From Terriglobales bacterium (lineage in GTDB: Bacteria > Acidobacteriota > Terriglobia > Bryobacterales > Bryobacteraceae): 64,000 bases of DNA. The notes below the pieces were generated by a model, which saw only the letters and a list, made by a program, of their open reading frames with translations, ran no database searches and was not told the origin of the DNA. Below, piece after piece: positions 34,217 through 42,595 of this stretch; within the stretch, counting starts at the first letter, position 1; each line of letters opens with the position of its first letter. The position numbers and the translations under genes were made by a program. The stretch is taken from the NCBI GenBank assembly GCA_027485675.1, contig JAIXQP010000023.1, positions 62,001 to 126,000 on the forward strand, given 5' to 3'.

Positions 34217-34305
34217 AAAACCTCGTCAGATGTGGTTGGGATAAAAGGAAGGGAAAGAAGCGGCGCCGGGGATCCAGCGCCGCCAAGTTACTGCTTTAAA
34301 ACGGC

Positions 34306-35172
34306 TTAGTCTTCTTCGACGAGCGTCTTGCTGCCGCGCGGCATGATCAGCGCCAGATCCTCTTCGGCGGTTTCCGAATTGGTTTCCGACATCAGCTGGG
34401 CGGAGAACTGCGGGTCGAGGTACTGCTCGGCGGAGCCGAGGTCCATCGTGTCGTCGTCACTGCTCGAGGCGGAGAGTTCGGACTCGGAGACCTGCTGGCG
34501 ACCTTCGAGGCAGGCTTCGGCGATCTTGTTCGTGAAGAGGCGGATGGCGCGCAGAGCGTCGTCATTGCCGGGGATCACATAGTCAACCTGGTCGGGGTCG
34601 CAGTTGGTGTCGACGACGGCCACGACGGGGATGCCGAGGCGGCGGGCTTCCATCACCGCGATCGCTTCCTTGTTCGAGTCGACGACGAAGAGCACGTCGG
34701 GGAGACGGCCCATGTCGCGGATGCCCGACAGGTTGGCGCTGAGGTGCTTGCGCTCGCGCTCAAGCTGGATGATTTCTTTCTTGGTCCGGCCACCGTAGTT
34801 GCCGGTTTCGGCGAGGTCTTCGAGCATCTTGAGACGCTCAATGGACTTCTTCACCGTGGTGTAGTTGGTGAGCAAGCCGCCCAGCCAGCGGTTGTTGATG
34901 TAGAACATCTGGCACCGGGTGGCTTCTTCGGCAATGGCTTCCTGCGCCTGGCGCTTGGTGCCCACGAACAGTACGTTCTTACCCTGGGAGGCCATGTCGC
35001 CCACGTAGGCCATCGCGTCCTTAAACAGTTTCAGGGTCTTCTGCAAATCTACGATGTAGATCCCGTTACGTTCGCCAAAGATGTATTCCTTCATCTTTGG
35101 ATTCCAGCGCTTGGTCTGGTGCCCGAAGTGAACGCCGGCTTCGAGCAATTCTTTCATGGAAATAGACGGCAA
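34306..35172 (-). CDS. rpsB: 30S ribosomal protein S2
   Basis: 288 residues, longer than the usual 240 because of an acidic C-terminal extension of about 50 residues ([14 protein letters not shown]... to LVEED). TTG start at 35172 with AAGGAG 5 nt upstream; the N-terminus then reads [26 protein letters not shown], matching the family. Core motifs: [75 protein letters not shown]. It assembles into the small subunit; in other bacteria S2 often regulates its own operon through the leader (see the hairpin at 35206-35241). Confidence 0.97.
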   Translation of the reverse strand: MPSISMKELLEAGVHFGHQTKRWNPKMKEYIFGERNGIYIVDLQKTLKLFKDAMAYVGDMASQGKNVLFVGTKRQAQEAIAEEATRCQMFYINNRWLGGLLTNYTTVKKSIERLKMLEDLAETGNYGGRTKKEIIQLERERKHLSANLSGIRDMGRLPDVLFVVDSNKEAIAVMEARRLGIPVVAVVDTNCDPDQVDYVIPGNDDALRAIRLFTNKIAEACLEGRQQVSESELSASSSDDDTMDLGSAEQYLDPQFSAQLMSETNSETAEEDLALIMPRGSKTLVEED

Positions 35173-35205
35173 AGTAGCTCCTTAGTTGGGGATTGAACAC
35201 ACGAA

Positions 35206-35241
35206 CCGGCAGGACTTTCCGAGCGGTATTTGTCCTGCCGG
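35206..35241 (-). promoter_or_regulatory. Large hairpin in the rpsI-rpsB gap (possible rpsB leader)
   Basis: Exact 10-bp arms, 35206-35215 and 35232-35241, around a 16-nt loop, located about 34 nt upstream of the rpsB TTG start and 30 nt downstream of the rpsI stop. No T run follows on the minus strand, so a simple terminator is unlikely. Position suits an autoregulatory S2-binding leader or a processing site between rplM-rpsI and rpsB-tsf. Confidence 0.45.
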
Positions 35242-35270
35242 CAGGGTAGTGTGGAATCCGGGTTGGTGGT

Positions 35271-35666
35271 TTAGCGCTTCGAGAACTGGAAGCGTTTCCG
35301 GGCGCCCTTCTGACCGTACTTCTTACGCTCGCGGGAGCGCGGGTCGCGGGTGAGGTAGCCCATTCCTTTCAGCTTGCTGCGAAGTTCGATGTTGAATTCG
35401 CAGAGAGCGCGAGCGATGCCCAGGCGGACGGCGCCGGCCTGTCCGTTGATGCCGCCGCCATCGGCGAGCACGAGCACGTCAAACTTGTCGGAAGTTTCGG
35501 TTGCGAGCAGCGACTGCTTGACGGCCGAACGGGCCGAATCGCTGGTGAAATACTGGTCGAACGGCTTGCCGTTGACGACAATATTGCCGCTTCCATTGCG
35601 CAAAAATACACGGGCCACGGCGGTCTTACGCCGACCGGTACCGAGCCACTGAGTCAAAACAGCCAC
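35271..35666 (-). CDS. rpsI: 30S ribosomal protein S9
   Basis: 131 residues, GTG start. Signature [26 protein letters not shown] near the N-terminus, then [19 protein letters not shown], and the basic tail [24 protein letters not shown] whose terminal Arg contacts P-site tRNA. Follows rplM by 18 nt, the usual L13-S9 pair. Complete. Confidence 0.97.
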   Translation of the reverse strand: MAVLTQWLGTGRRKTAVARVFLRNGSGNIVVNGKPFDQYFTSDSARSAVKQSLLATETSDKFDVLVLADGGGINGQAGAVRLGIARALCEFNIELRSKLKGMGYLTRDPRSRERKKYGQKGARKRFQFSKR

Positions 35667-35684
35667 TTCGGATTCCTCTCTTCT

Positions 35685-36122
35685 TTACCGTACGATTGCT
35701 TCCAGAGCCACCGGCTGCTGGGCCTGATGCGGATGACGATCGCCCGCGTAAACCTTCAACTTGGTAGCCATCTGCTTGCCGAGCTTGCTCTTGGGGAGCA
35801 TACCCTTCACAGCTTCTTCCACCATTTTCATCGGACGAGTGGCGCGCATCTTTTTGGCGCTGATTTCGGTGAGGCCGCCCGGGTAGCCGGAGTGATAGCG
35901 ATAAAACTTCTGCTCTTCCTTCTTACCGGTCAGACGAACCTTTTCAGCGTTCACGATGACGACGTGGTCGCCCATATCAATGTACGGCGTATACAGCGCC
36001 TTGCTCTTGCCCATCAAAATGTGGGCCGCCTGCGAAGCGATGCGCCCGAGCGCCGCGCCCGAAGCGTCAATAACATGCCAATTTCTCTGGATATTTTTGC
36101 CAGAGGGAACAACGGTATTCAT
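35685..36122 (-). CDS. rplM: 50S ribosomal protein L13
   Basis: 145 residues from the ATG at 36122. A longer frame from 36170 would start upstream of the predicted transcription start, and L13 alignment begins at NTVVPSGKNIQRNWHVIDASG. Other motifs: GRIASQAAHILMGKSKALYTPY, GDHVVIVNAEKVRLTGKK, KFYRYHSGYPGGL and AVKGMLPKSKLGKQMATKLKVYAG. An early assembly protein of the large subunit. Expressed from a good minus-strand promoter at 36159-36188 with rpsI. Confidence 0.97.
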   Translation of the reverse strand: MNTVVPSGKNIQRNWHVIDASGAALGRIASQAAHILMGKSKALYTPYIDMGDHVVIVNAEKVRLTGKKEEQKFYRYHSGYPGGLTEISAKKMRATRPMKMVEEAVKGMLPKSKLGKQMATKLKVYAGDRHPHQAQQPVALEAIVR

Positions 36123-36158
36123 AGACAGACGATCTCCCTGCGATCCTTCCAACCATCC

Positions 36159-36188
36159 AAGATAGCGCAATCATTCGAGTTGCGTCAA
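36159..36188 (-). promoter_or_regulatory. Sigma70-like promoter for rplM-rpsI
   Basis: TTGACG (36188-36183) and TATCTT (36164-36159) on the minus strand, 18 bp apart. Predicted start near 36152 gives a leader of about 30 nt before the rplM ATG at 36122. The strength fits a ribosomal-protein operon, and it decides the rplM start. Confidence 0.65.
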
Positions 36189-36667
36189 ATGAACAGAGTG
36201 CTCCCCGGGTTCCGGACCGCGAACCGGGTACGCACCGCCCCTGGGCTGCTGGGGGAAAGCAACGCTGTTGGGTATTGTAGCGCGATTTCGGTGCATTCCG
36301 GGCTGGATTTTGGTTCCTCCGGGTACGGGATTTGGAAGAACCCAACGCGGAAGTAGCTTTATTTCAATTACTTCCTGGGTTCATGCTTCATTTTTTGCTC
36401 CTCTGTTTTGACCGCCGGCGTCTGCCGTGGATCCTGTTGGCAGTGTGTAGTTGGCCATGGTGATTTCATTGTGAAGGGGCGGCGGCGGGAATTCGGGGCA
36501 CCGTTGCGCGGAAGGCCCGTCCTTATTGGCCGAAAATATTTTGATTGTCTGTGAATTCCCCACGCCGGTCTGGCGGTGGCAGCAGACGATAACCGTCAAT
36601 TGGAGTCTCCCGGGAGCATCGGGATGAAGGGCGATCTATAGTTCTCGATCAAAAAAGTAGACTGCTA
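36189..36667. other. Intergenic DNA, no gene recognised
   Basis: About 480 bp between the rplM promoter and the leader-ORF promoter, visibly richer in A and T than the flanking genes. A 7-bp inverted repeat (36349-36355 with 36369-36375) is followed 17 nt downstream by six T on the plus strand, too distant to be a sound terminator. Short frames here (for example minus 36381-36599) show no protein-like composition. It may contain distal regulatory sites for the receptor operon. Confidence 0.4.
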
Positions 36668-36696
36668 TTGACTCCGGTTGGAATACGCCTTATTCT
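36668..36696 (+). promoter_or_regulatory. Strong sigma70-like promoter driving a leaderless Cys leader ORF
   Basis: TTGACT (36668-36673), a 17-bp spacer and TATTCT (36691-36696): five of six and four to five of six to consensus, with ideal spacing. Six bases separate the -10 from an ATG at 36703, which would place the transcription start on the A of that ATG. One of the clearest promoters in the window. Confidence 0.65.
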
Positions 36697-36702
36697 CGAT
36701 CT

Positions 36703-36771
36703 ATGAACTCGTCTGATAATCGACGGACTTTCCTGCTTCCCTGCTCGCTTCCTTCCTGTTGTTGTTGTTAG
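36703..36771 (+). CDS. Predicted leaderless 22-codon leader ORF ending in four Cys codons
   Basis: The ATG sits 7 nt after a good -10 element, so the mRNA should start at or next to it. The peptide starts MNSSDNRRTF and ends LPCSLPSCCCC-stop, with four consecutive TGT codons before TAG and an earlier fifth Cys. It ends 61 nt before the ATG of the Oar-like receptor, whose Shine-Dalgarno is AAGGAG at 36817-36822. Bases 36750-36754 (TCCTT), just before the Cys run, are complementary to AAGGA of that site. Consecutive cysteine codons in leaderless leader ORFs form cysteine-responsive attenuators in mycobacteria; a similar role here is inference. No known protein family. Confidence 0.5.
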   Translation: MNSSDNRRTFLLPCSLPSCCCC

Positions 36772-36832
36772 CCCCTCCCTCGGCCCCACTCATTCCCCCT
36801 GATAACCCGACCTCGCAAGGAGCTAACTTCTT

Positions 36833-39800
36833 ATGCCTAAGGCACTTCTCTATCTTTTCGCCGTACCGGTGTTTGCGCAGATCGACTCGGGCGCCGTATC
36901 CGGACTCGTCCGCGATCAGTCCGGAGCCGCGATCCCCTCGGTGGCGGTTTCGATCACGAATACGGCCACCAACATCGAAACGCGTCTCTCCACCAACGGC
37001 TCCGGCTTCTACTCCGCTCCCGCCCTGCGTCCGGGCGTCTATCGGTTGCTTGCCACCAAAGAAGGTTTCGCCAAGGCCCAGCGCGATGCCGTCGAACTCC
37101 GCGTCCAGGATCGACTCGAAATCAACTTCGACCTTGCCATCGCCGGCACGGCCACCGAACTCACCGTCTCGACCGAAGCGCCGCGCCTGGAATCGGAATC
37201 CTCTTCGCTCGGCAACGTCGTCGCCAGCCGCACCATTCTCGATCTGCCCCTCAACGGCCGGAACTTCAGCCGCCTGGCCACCCTCGGCGCCGGCACCCTG
37301 CCCGCCACGAAATCAGCCGAGCGCGACTCGTTTGTCGCGAACGGCGCCCGCCCCGTGCAGAACAGCTACCTGCTCGATGGCATTGAGAACAAGAACCGCA
37401 TCGTCGGCTTTGATAACGGCACGGCGCAGACCATTCAGCCGGTGCTGGACGCCATCCAGGAGTTCAAAGTCCAGACGAGCACGTACTCGGCCGAGTTCGG
37501 CCAATCCGCCGGCGGCGTAGTCAACGTCTCGCTCCGCGCCGGAGCGAACGACCTGCACGGCAGCCTGTTTCATTTCCATCGGAACTCGGCGGTCTCCGCG
37601 ACGCCGTACTTTCAGCCGGTCCGCGGCCAGAAACCCCAGTTTCTGCAGAACCAGTTCGGGGGCACGTTGGGGGGGCCGATTGTAAAGAATCGGACGTTCT
37701 ATTTCGGCAGTTGGCAGAGCTCCCGCGAACTGAGCGCCGCACCGCAGATTGCGACCGTTCCTCCTCTCGATCTGCGTGCCGGCGACTTCGGCACGCGCAA
37801 TGTCTTTGATCCGGATACCACCCGCCCGAACCCCAACGGAACGGGCTTTGTCCGCGACCCGTTCCCCGGCAATCGGATTCCCGTTAGCCGCTGGGACCCG
37901 GTGGCGGCGAAGGCGGCGCCGCTCTACCCGGAGCCGAACCTTCCCGGAGCCGTCCGCAACCACTTCTACAACCCCAAACAGACCGTCTTCGGCGAGCAGG
38001 GCAATCTTCGCATCGATCATCAGGTGAATGACAAGAACTCCCTGTTCGGCCGGGTCTCGATCAGTGACGGCCGCAACTCGCTACCGACGCTCCTGCCGGC
38101 GCCGGCGAGCACCCCGGTGTTGGCAACGCCGACGGCGCAGTCGATTGCTGCCAGCCATACGCGCATCTTAACGACGTCCGCCGTGAACGAATTCCGTTTC
38201 GGCTTTATGCGGACCCGGCTGCAGCAGTCAACGCCCACCGACCGGCTGTTCGAATCGTTTGGCATTCGCGGGGTGTTTGATGACCCCACGGTGAAGGGTC
38301 TGCCCACCTTCGGCGTCACCGGGCTTTCGACGTTGGGCACCACCGGCCCCGGCAACCTGCCGATTGGCGCCACGGGGTCCGGCAACCTGCCCATCGACAA
38401 GTGGGGACGGGTACTGCAGTTCACGGACACGCTGAACTGGGTGGTTGGCAAGCACACGCTGAAGTTTGGCGTGGATGTGCAGGAGGCGCGGCTGTTCGGC
38501 TTCGTGACGCTGCAGGCCCGGCCGGCCATTAACTTCACGGGCGTCTACTCCCAGAGCCCCCAGGCACGGGCCAACACCGGCTCGCCCTATGCCGACTTCC
38601 TGCTCGGTTACGCCGCGAACACGACGATCTCTAACCGGCCGCGCAATGAGACCCGTCAGCGCATCTTCCAGGGCTTCGTGCAGGACGATTGGAAGCTCTC
38701 TTCGAAGCTGACCCTGAATCTGGGTCTGCGCTATGAGCTCGCGCTGCCCTGGATTGAGGTGGACAACCGGCAGTCCTCGCTCATTCTCGAGGCGGGGCCG
38801 CTGTATGGCAAGCTGCTCCAGATTCAGGATCTGGCGGGCACGGGCTACAACCGGTCGTTCATGAATACGGACCGGAACAACTTCGCGCCGCGGGTTGGCT
38901 TTGCGTATAAGGCCACCAGCAAGACGGTGGTTCGTTCCGCGTTCGGGGTGTTCTACGGCCGCGATGAAAACCTGGGGATTTCGCGGCGCATTACGAACAA
39001 TCCGCCGTTCTTCGTGCGCACGCAGATTGTCGGCGATCAGGTGGTGCCGAACTTCATCCTTTCGCAGGGCTACCCGGCGGGTATTCTCGAGCCGGAGCGG
39101 ATGGTGAACCCCGAGGTGAACTCCGTGCCGAAGGATTCTCCGCTGCCCTACATCCTGCAATGGAACTTCAACGTCCAGCAGGAGCTGCCGGGACGCTTCG
39201 TGCTCCAATTCGGCTACACCGGTTCGGGCGGCCGCAAGCTCTACTACACGGCCAACGTGAACCAGCCGCTGCCCGGGCCGGGTAACGTGGATGCGCGGCG
39301 CCCCATTCAGGGCTTCAGCGGCATCTTCAATTGGGCCCCGGTCTTCAAGTCCAATTACAACGCGTTCACCACACAGTTGGACCGCCGCTTTGCGAATGGG
39401 TTTAGCCTGCTGGCGTCCTACACATACGGTCACTCGATCGACGACGGTCCGGCCAACAGCGAAACCAACGATCCGGCGCCGCAGGACGTGCGCAACTTCC
39501 GGGCCAATCGTGGCGATTCGAGCTTCGATATCCGGCATCGCTTCGTGACGAGCTACAGCTACGAGCTGCCGTTCGCCCGGACAAACCGGTGGCTCTCCGG
39601 CTGGCAGATCTCCGGCATCACCAGTTGGCAGACGGGATTGCCGTTCACGCCGGTGCTGAGCTTTGACCAGACGAACACGGGGACGATCGCGCGGCCGAAC
39701 CGGATTGCCGATGGCAACCTGCCGGCCAGTCAGCAGTCGATTGACCGGTGGTTCGATACGAACGCGTTCGTCGCCCCCGCTGCCTTCACCTGGGGCAATG

Positions 39801-40036
39801 CGGGCCGCAACTTCCTGCGCGGGCCGCGCCAGTTGAACTTCGACGCCGGCATTGCCCGGTCGTTCCGGCTGACGGAGAAGACGACGCTCTCCTTCCGGAC
39901 CGAGGCGTTCAATCTGCTGAATACGCCGCAGTTCGGCCTCCCCAACGCCACGATTGGCGTGGCGCAGGCCGGGGTCATCTCCACGGTGCAGAACCCGGAG
40001 CGGCAGTTGCAGTTTGCGCTCCGGCTCGCCTTCTAA
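36833..40036 (+). CDS. Oar-like TonB-dependent receptor with carboxypeptidase-regulatory domain (copy 1)
   Basis: 1067 residues. Short signal at 1-15 (LLYLFAVPVFAQ). CarboxypepD_reg domain at about 18-105 (SGAVSGLVRDQSGAAIPSVAVSI, GVYRLLATKEGFAKA). Plug domain at about 118-235 (LDLPLNGRNFSRLATLG, NSYLLDGIENKNR, DAIQEFKVQTSTYSAEFGQSAGGVVNVSLRAG). The remainder is a beta barrel with alternating strands, ending in the aromatic strand RQLQFALRLAF. Outer-membrane uptake of a large substrate, powered by TonB-ExbB-ExbD. AAGGAG 10 nt before ATG. Ten nt downstream begins a cytochrome/DUF1549 gene, so uptake is linked to surface degradation or oxidation. Substrate unknown. Confidence 0.9.
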   Translation: MPKALLYLFAVPVFAQIDSGAVSGLVRDQSGAAIPSVAVSITNTATNIETRLSTNGSGFYSAPALRPGVYRLLATKEGFAKAQRDAVELRVQDRLEINFDLAIAGTATELTVSTEAPRLESESSSLGNVVASRTILDLPLNGRNFSRLATLGAGTLPATKSAERDSFVANGARPVQNSYLLDGIENKNRIVGFDNGTAQTIQPVLDAIQEFKVQTSTYSAEFGQSAGGVVNVSLRAGANDLHGSLFHFHRNSAVSATPYFQPVRGQKPQFLQNQFGGTLGGPIVKNRTFYFGSWQSSRELSAAPQIATVPPLDLRAGDFGTRNVFDPDTTRPNPNGTGFVRDPFPGNRIPVSRWDPVAAKAAPLYPEPNLPGAVRNHFYNPKQTVFGEQGNLRIDHQVNDKNSLFGRVSISDGRNSLPTLLPAPASTPVLATPTAQSIAASHTRILTTSAVNEFRFGFMRTRLQQSTPTDRLFESFGIRGVFDDPTVKGLPTFGVTGLSTLGTTGPGNLPIGATGSGNLPIDKWGRVLQFTDTLNWVVGKHTLKFGVDVQEARLFGFVTLQARPAINFTGVYSQSPQARANTGSPYADFLLGYAANTTISNRPRNETRQRIFQGFVQDDWKLSSKLTLNLGLRYELALPWIEVDNRQSSLILEAGPLYGKLLQIQDLAGTGYNRSFMNTDRNNFAPRVGFAYKATSKTVVRSAFGVFYGRDENLGISRRITNNPPFFVRTQIVGDQVVPNFILSQGYPAGILEPERMVNPEVNSVPKDSPLPYILQWNFNVQQELPGRFVLQFGYTGSGGRKLYYTANVNQPLPGPGNVDARRPIQGFSGIFNWAPVFKSNYNAFTTQLDRRFANGFSLLASYTYGHSIDDGPANSETNDPAPQDVRNFRANRGDSSFDIRHRFVTSYSYELPFARTNRWLSGWQISGITSWQTGLPFTPVLSFDQTNTGTIARPNRIADGNLPASQQSIDRWFDTNAFVAPAAFTWGNAGRNFLRGPRQLNFDAGIARSFRLTEKTTLSFRTEAFNLLNTPQFGLPNATIGVAQAGVISTVQNPERQLQFALRLAF

Positions 40037-40046
40037 GGAACCCGCC

Positions 40047-42584
40047 ATGAGAACCCTTGTTTTAGCCTTCACCGCACTCCCGCTGCTGGCGGGAGTGGAT
40101 TTTGAAAGCAAAGTGCGGCCCATTTTGGTGGGGCGCTGCTACGCTTGCCATTCGGCCGCCACGAAGCCCGCCGGGTTTCTGCGCGTCGACGACCGCACGG
40201 GCTTCTTCCGGGGCGGCGACTCCGGCCCGGCCGTGGTGCCGGGTAAACCGGAGGCGAGCCTGTTGCTGCAACGCATTGAACACGCCGACCCGCGCCGCCG
40301 CATGCCCCGGGAGAGCCCGGCGCTCAACGCCGAGGAGATCGCGACGTTGAAGACCTGGATTGCCGAAGGCGCCGTGTGGCCGGTGGAGACGCTGACCGTG
40401 ACGCCTGCCAAGAACACCGCTGGGTATCTGCAGCTCCGGGCGAAGCACTGGGCGTTCCAGCCGCTGCGGAACCCGGTCCCGCCGCCGGTAGCCAACCGCG
40501 CCTGGCCGGCCACGGCCGTCGACCAGTTTCTGCTTGCGCAACTCGAGCAGAAGCAACTCAAGCCCGTGGGCGATGCCGACCGCCTGACGCTCGTCCGGCG
40601 CGTCACCTACGATCTCACCGGACTGCCGCCCACGCCCGCCGAGGTGGATGCCTTCCTGGCGGATAAGTCCCCGCAGGCTTACGCCAAACTGGTCGACCGG
40701 CTGTTGGCGTCACCGCGCTTCGGGGAACGCTGGGGCCGCCACTGGCTGGACGTGGCGCGCTACGGCGAGTCCTCCGGCCCATCGCGCAACATCCCGTACC
40801 CGCACGCCTGGCGCTACCGGGCCTATGTGCTCGATGCGGTGAACCGGGACGTACCGTACAACCAGTTCCTCCGCGAGCAGATTGCGGGCGACCTGCTGCC
40901 TGCCGCCTCTCCGGCCGAACGGGATCGTCTGTTGATCGCCACCGGCTTTCTCGCTCTGGGGCCGAAGGACGTGAACCAACGGTTCAAAGAGCGGTTTCAG
41001 ATGGACAACGTGGCCGAGCAGATCGACACGGTCACGCGGTCGACCGTCGCTCTGACCGTATCCTGCGCGCGCTGCCATGACCATAAGTTCGATCCGATTC
41101 CCACGGCGGATTACTACTCCCTGGCGGGGATCTTCACGAGCACCGACGATGCCGCCGGCGTCCGCAACAAGATGGGCGGCGCGGGTCTGGACTACTATGA
41201 TCCTTCGATGCTGCTCCGCCACTCGGCGTATCAGCCGAAGGCGGACCCGGCCACGCTCTCGCGTCTTGAGGCGGACCTGGCCACGGCGAAAGCGGAATGG
41301 GAGGCCATCCGCGGCACACCGGAGGGCTTGAAGATCGCCGCCAACGGCCGCCCCACGCAGCAGCCCTTTCGCTTGAAGTACGAGAAGCTGCAGAAGGAGT
41401 GGCTCAGCCTGACCGACCATGGGACGCTCGGCTACGCGATTCACGGGGTGCGGGACGCAAAGCAGATCGCCGATACCAATATTCGCGTGCGGGGCGAAGC
41501 CGAACTGCTGGGACCCGTGGCGCCGCGTGGTTTTCTGACGGCGTTTGCCGTACCGGACGCGCCGCCGCTCAACCGCGCGCAGAGTGGCCGTATGGAACTG
41601 GCTCAGTGGTTGACCAGCGACCAGAACCCGCTCACGCCGCGCGTGGTGGTGAACCGGATCTGGCAACATCTCTACGGCGAAGGGCTCGTGAAGACAGTGG
41701 ACAACTTCGGGTTGACCGGAGACCGGCCCTCCCATCCGGAGCTGCTGGACTATCTGGCTGCGCAGTTCGTCGCGGATGGCTGGTCGGTGAAAAAGACCGT
41801 ACGCCGGGTGGTGCTATCCCGCAGCTATCGTTTGGCTTCGACGAAGGTTCCCGCGAATGTCGAGGTGGACCCGGCGAACCGTCTGGTGTGGCGCCACGCG
41901 CCCCGCCGGCTGGACGCCGAAGAGGTGCGGGACTCGATTCTGCTCTCCTCGGGGCGCTTGCAGCTCAACCCGCCGCCGGCGTCTGCGGCACAAGCGCTGA
42001 GCATGATTGAGATGCGGGACAACGGGCCCGAGTCCCGCGCCATCATCGAACAAGCCGATGGCAGCTTGGCGCGAAGCGTCTATCTGCCGCTGCTGCGCGG
42101 GGTGACGCCGCGGGCGCTCGAAGCCTTTGACCCGGTGACCCAGACGCTCGTCACCGGGCAGCGTGATGCGACCACGGTGCCCACGCAGGCGCTGTTCCTG
42201 ATGAACTCGACCTTCGTACGGCAACAGTCGTTGGCGCTGGCCAGCGACCTGCTGGCCCAGGCCGGCAGCGAGGCGGACCGCATCCGGCAGGCCTATCGGA
42301 GGATTCTCAATCGCCTGCCGACAGCGCAGGAGCTTGACCGGGCGGCCAGCTTCGTTCACGAGTACGCGGCGGCCTACCGGGCCCCGGCTCCGTCGCTCGC
42401 GGCTCCGCCCGTAACGGCCAAGCCCGTGGTGAACCCCGCGACCCCTGCCGACCCCGACAACATCGACCGGACGGAGATCCGCCCGGCCGAACCCGAGATC
42501 CGCCCCGCGAACGCCCAGGCTGCCGCGTGGATGAGCTTCGCGCAGGCGCTCTACGCCTCCGCGGAATTTCGTTTCGTTCTGTAA
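40047..42584 (+). CDS. PSCyt1-DUF1549-DUF1553 cytochrome-like exported protein
   Basis: 845 residues from the ATG at 40047; the longer frame overlaps the receptor end. Signal at 1-15. C31-Y-A-C34-H35 is a c-type haem motif in a planctomycete-cytochrome domain (30-110). DUF1549 at about 150-360: VDQFLLAQLEQKQLKPVGDADRL, RVTYDLTGLPPTPAEVDAF, SPRFGERWGRHWLDVARY, and TVSCARCHDHKFDPI, a second CxxCH. DUF1553 at about 535-790: LAQWLTSDQNPLTPRVVVNRIWQHLYGEGLV, DNFGLTGDRPSHPELLDYLA. These modules occur in operon with DUF1501 in Planctomycetes and Acidobacteria, probably in periplasmic polymer oxidation; activity is unproven. Confidence 0.9.
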   Translation: MRTLVLAFTALPLLAGVDFESKVRPILVGRCYACHSAATKPAGFLRVDDRTGFFRGGDSGPAVVPGKPEASLLLQRIEHADPRRRMPRESPALNAEEIATLKTWIAEGAVWPVETLTVTPAKNTAGYLQLRAKHWAFQPLRNPVPPPVANRAWPATAVDQFLLAQLEQKQLKPVGDADRLTLVRRVTYDLTGLPPTPAEVDAFLADKSPQAYAKLVDRLLASPRFGERWGRHWLDVARYGESSGPSRNIPYPHAWRYRAYVLDAVNRDVPYNQFLREQIAGDLLPAASPAERDRLLIATGFLALGPKDVNQRFKERFQMDNVAEQIDTVTRSTVALTVSCARCHDHKFDPIPTADYYSLAGIFTSTDDAAGVRNKMGGAGLDYYDPSMLLRHSAYQPKADPATLSRLEADLATAKAEWEAIRGTPEGLKIAANGRPTQQPFRLKYEKLQKEWLSLTDHGTLGYAIHGVRDAKQIADTNIRVRGEAELLGPVAPRGFLTAFAVPDAPPLNRAQSGRMELAQWLTSDQNPLTPRVVVNRIWQHLYGEGLVKTVDNFGLTGDRPSHPELLDYLAAQFVADGWSVKKTVRRVVLSRSYRLASTKVPANVEVDPANRLVWRHAPRRLDAEEVRDSILLSSGRLQLNPPPASAAQALSMIEMRDNGPESRAIIEQADGSLARSVYLPLLRGVTPRALEAFDPVTQTLVTGQRDATTVPTQALFLMNSTFVRQQSLALASDLLAQAGSEADRIRQAYRRILNRLPTAQELDRAASFVHEYAAAYRAPAPSLAAPPVTAKPVVNPATPADPDNIDRTEIRPAEPEIRPANAQAAAWMSFAQALYASAEFRFVL

Positions 42585-42595
42585 AGGAAATGGCC

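Noticed and set aside
36123-36170. Longer N-terminus for L13 starting at 36170
   Set aside because: The extra 16 codons would cover the promoter -10 at 36159-36164, and L13 homology starts at 36122.
36381-36599. Possible 72-residue minus-strand gene in the rplM-receptor gap
   Set aside because: Mixed composition without strands, helices or a ribosome site; no neighbours to support it.
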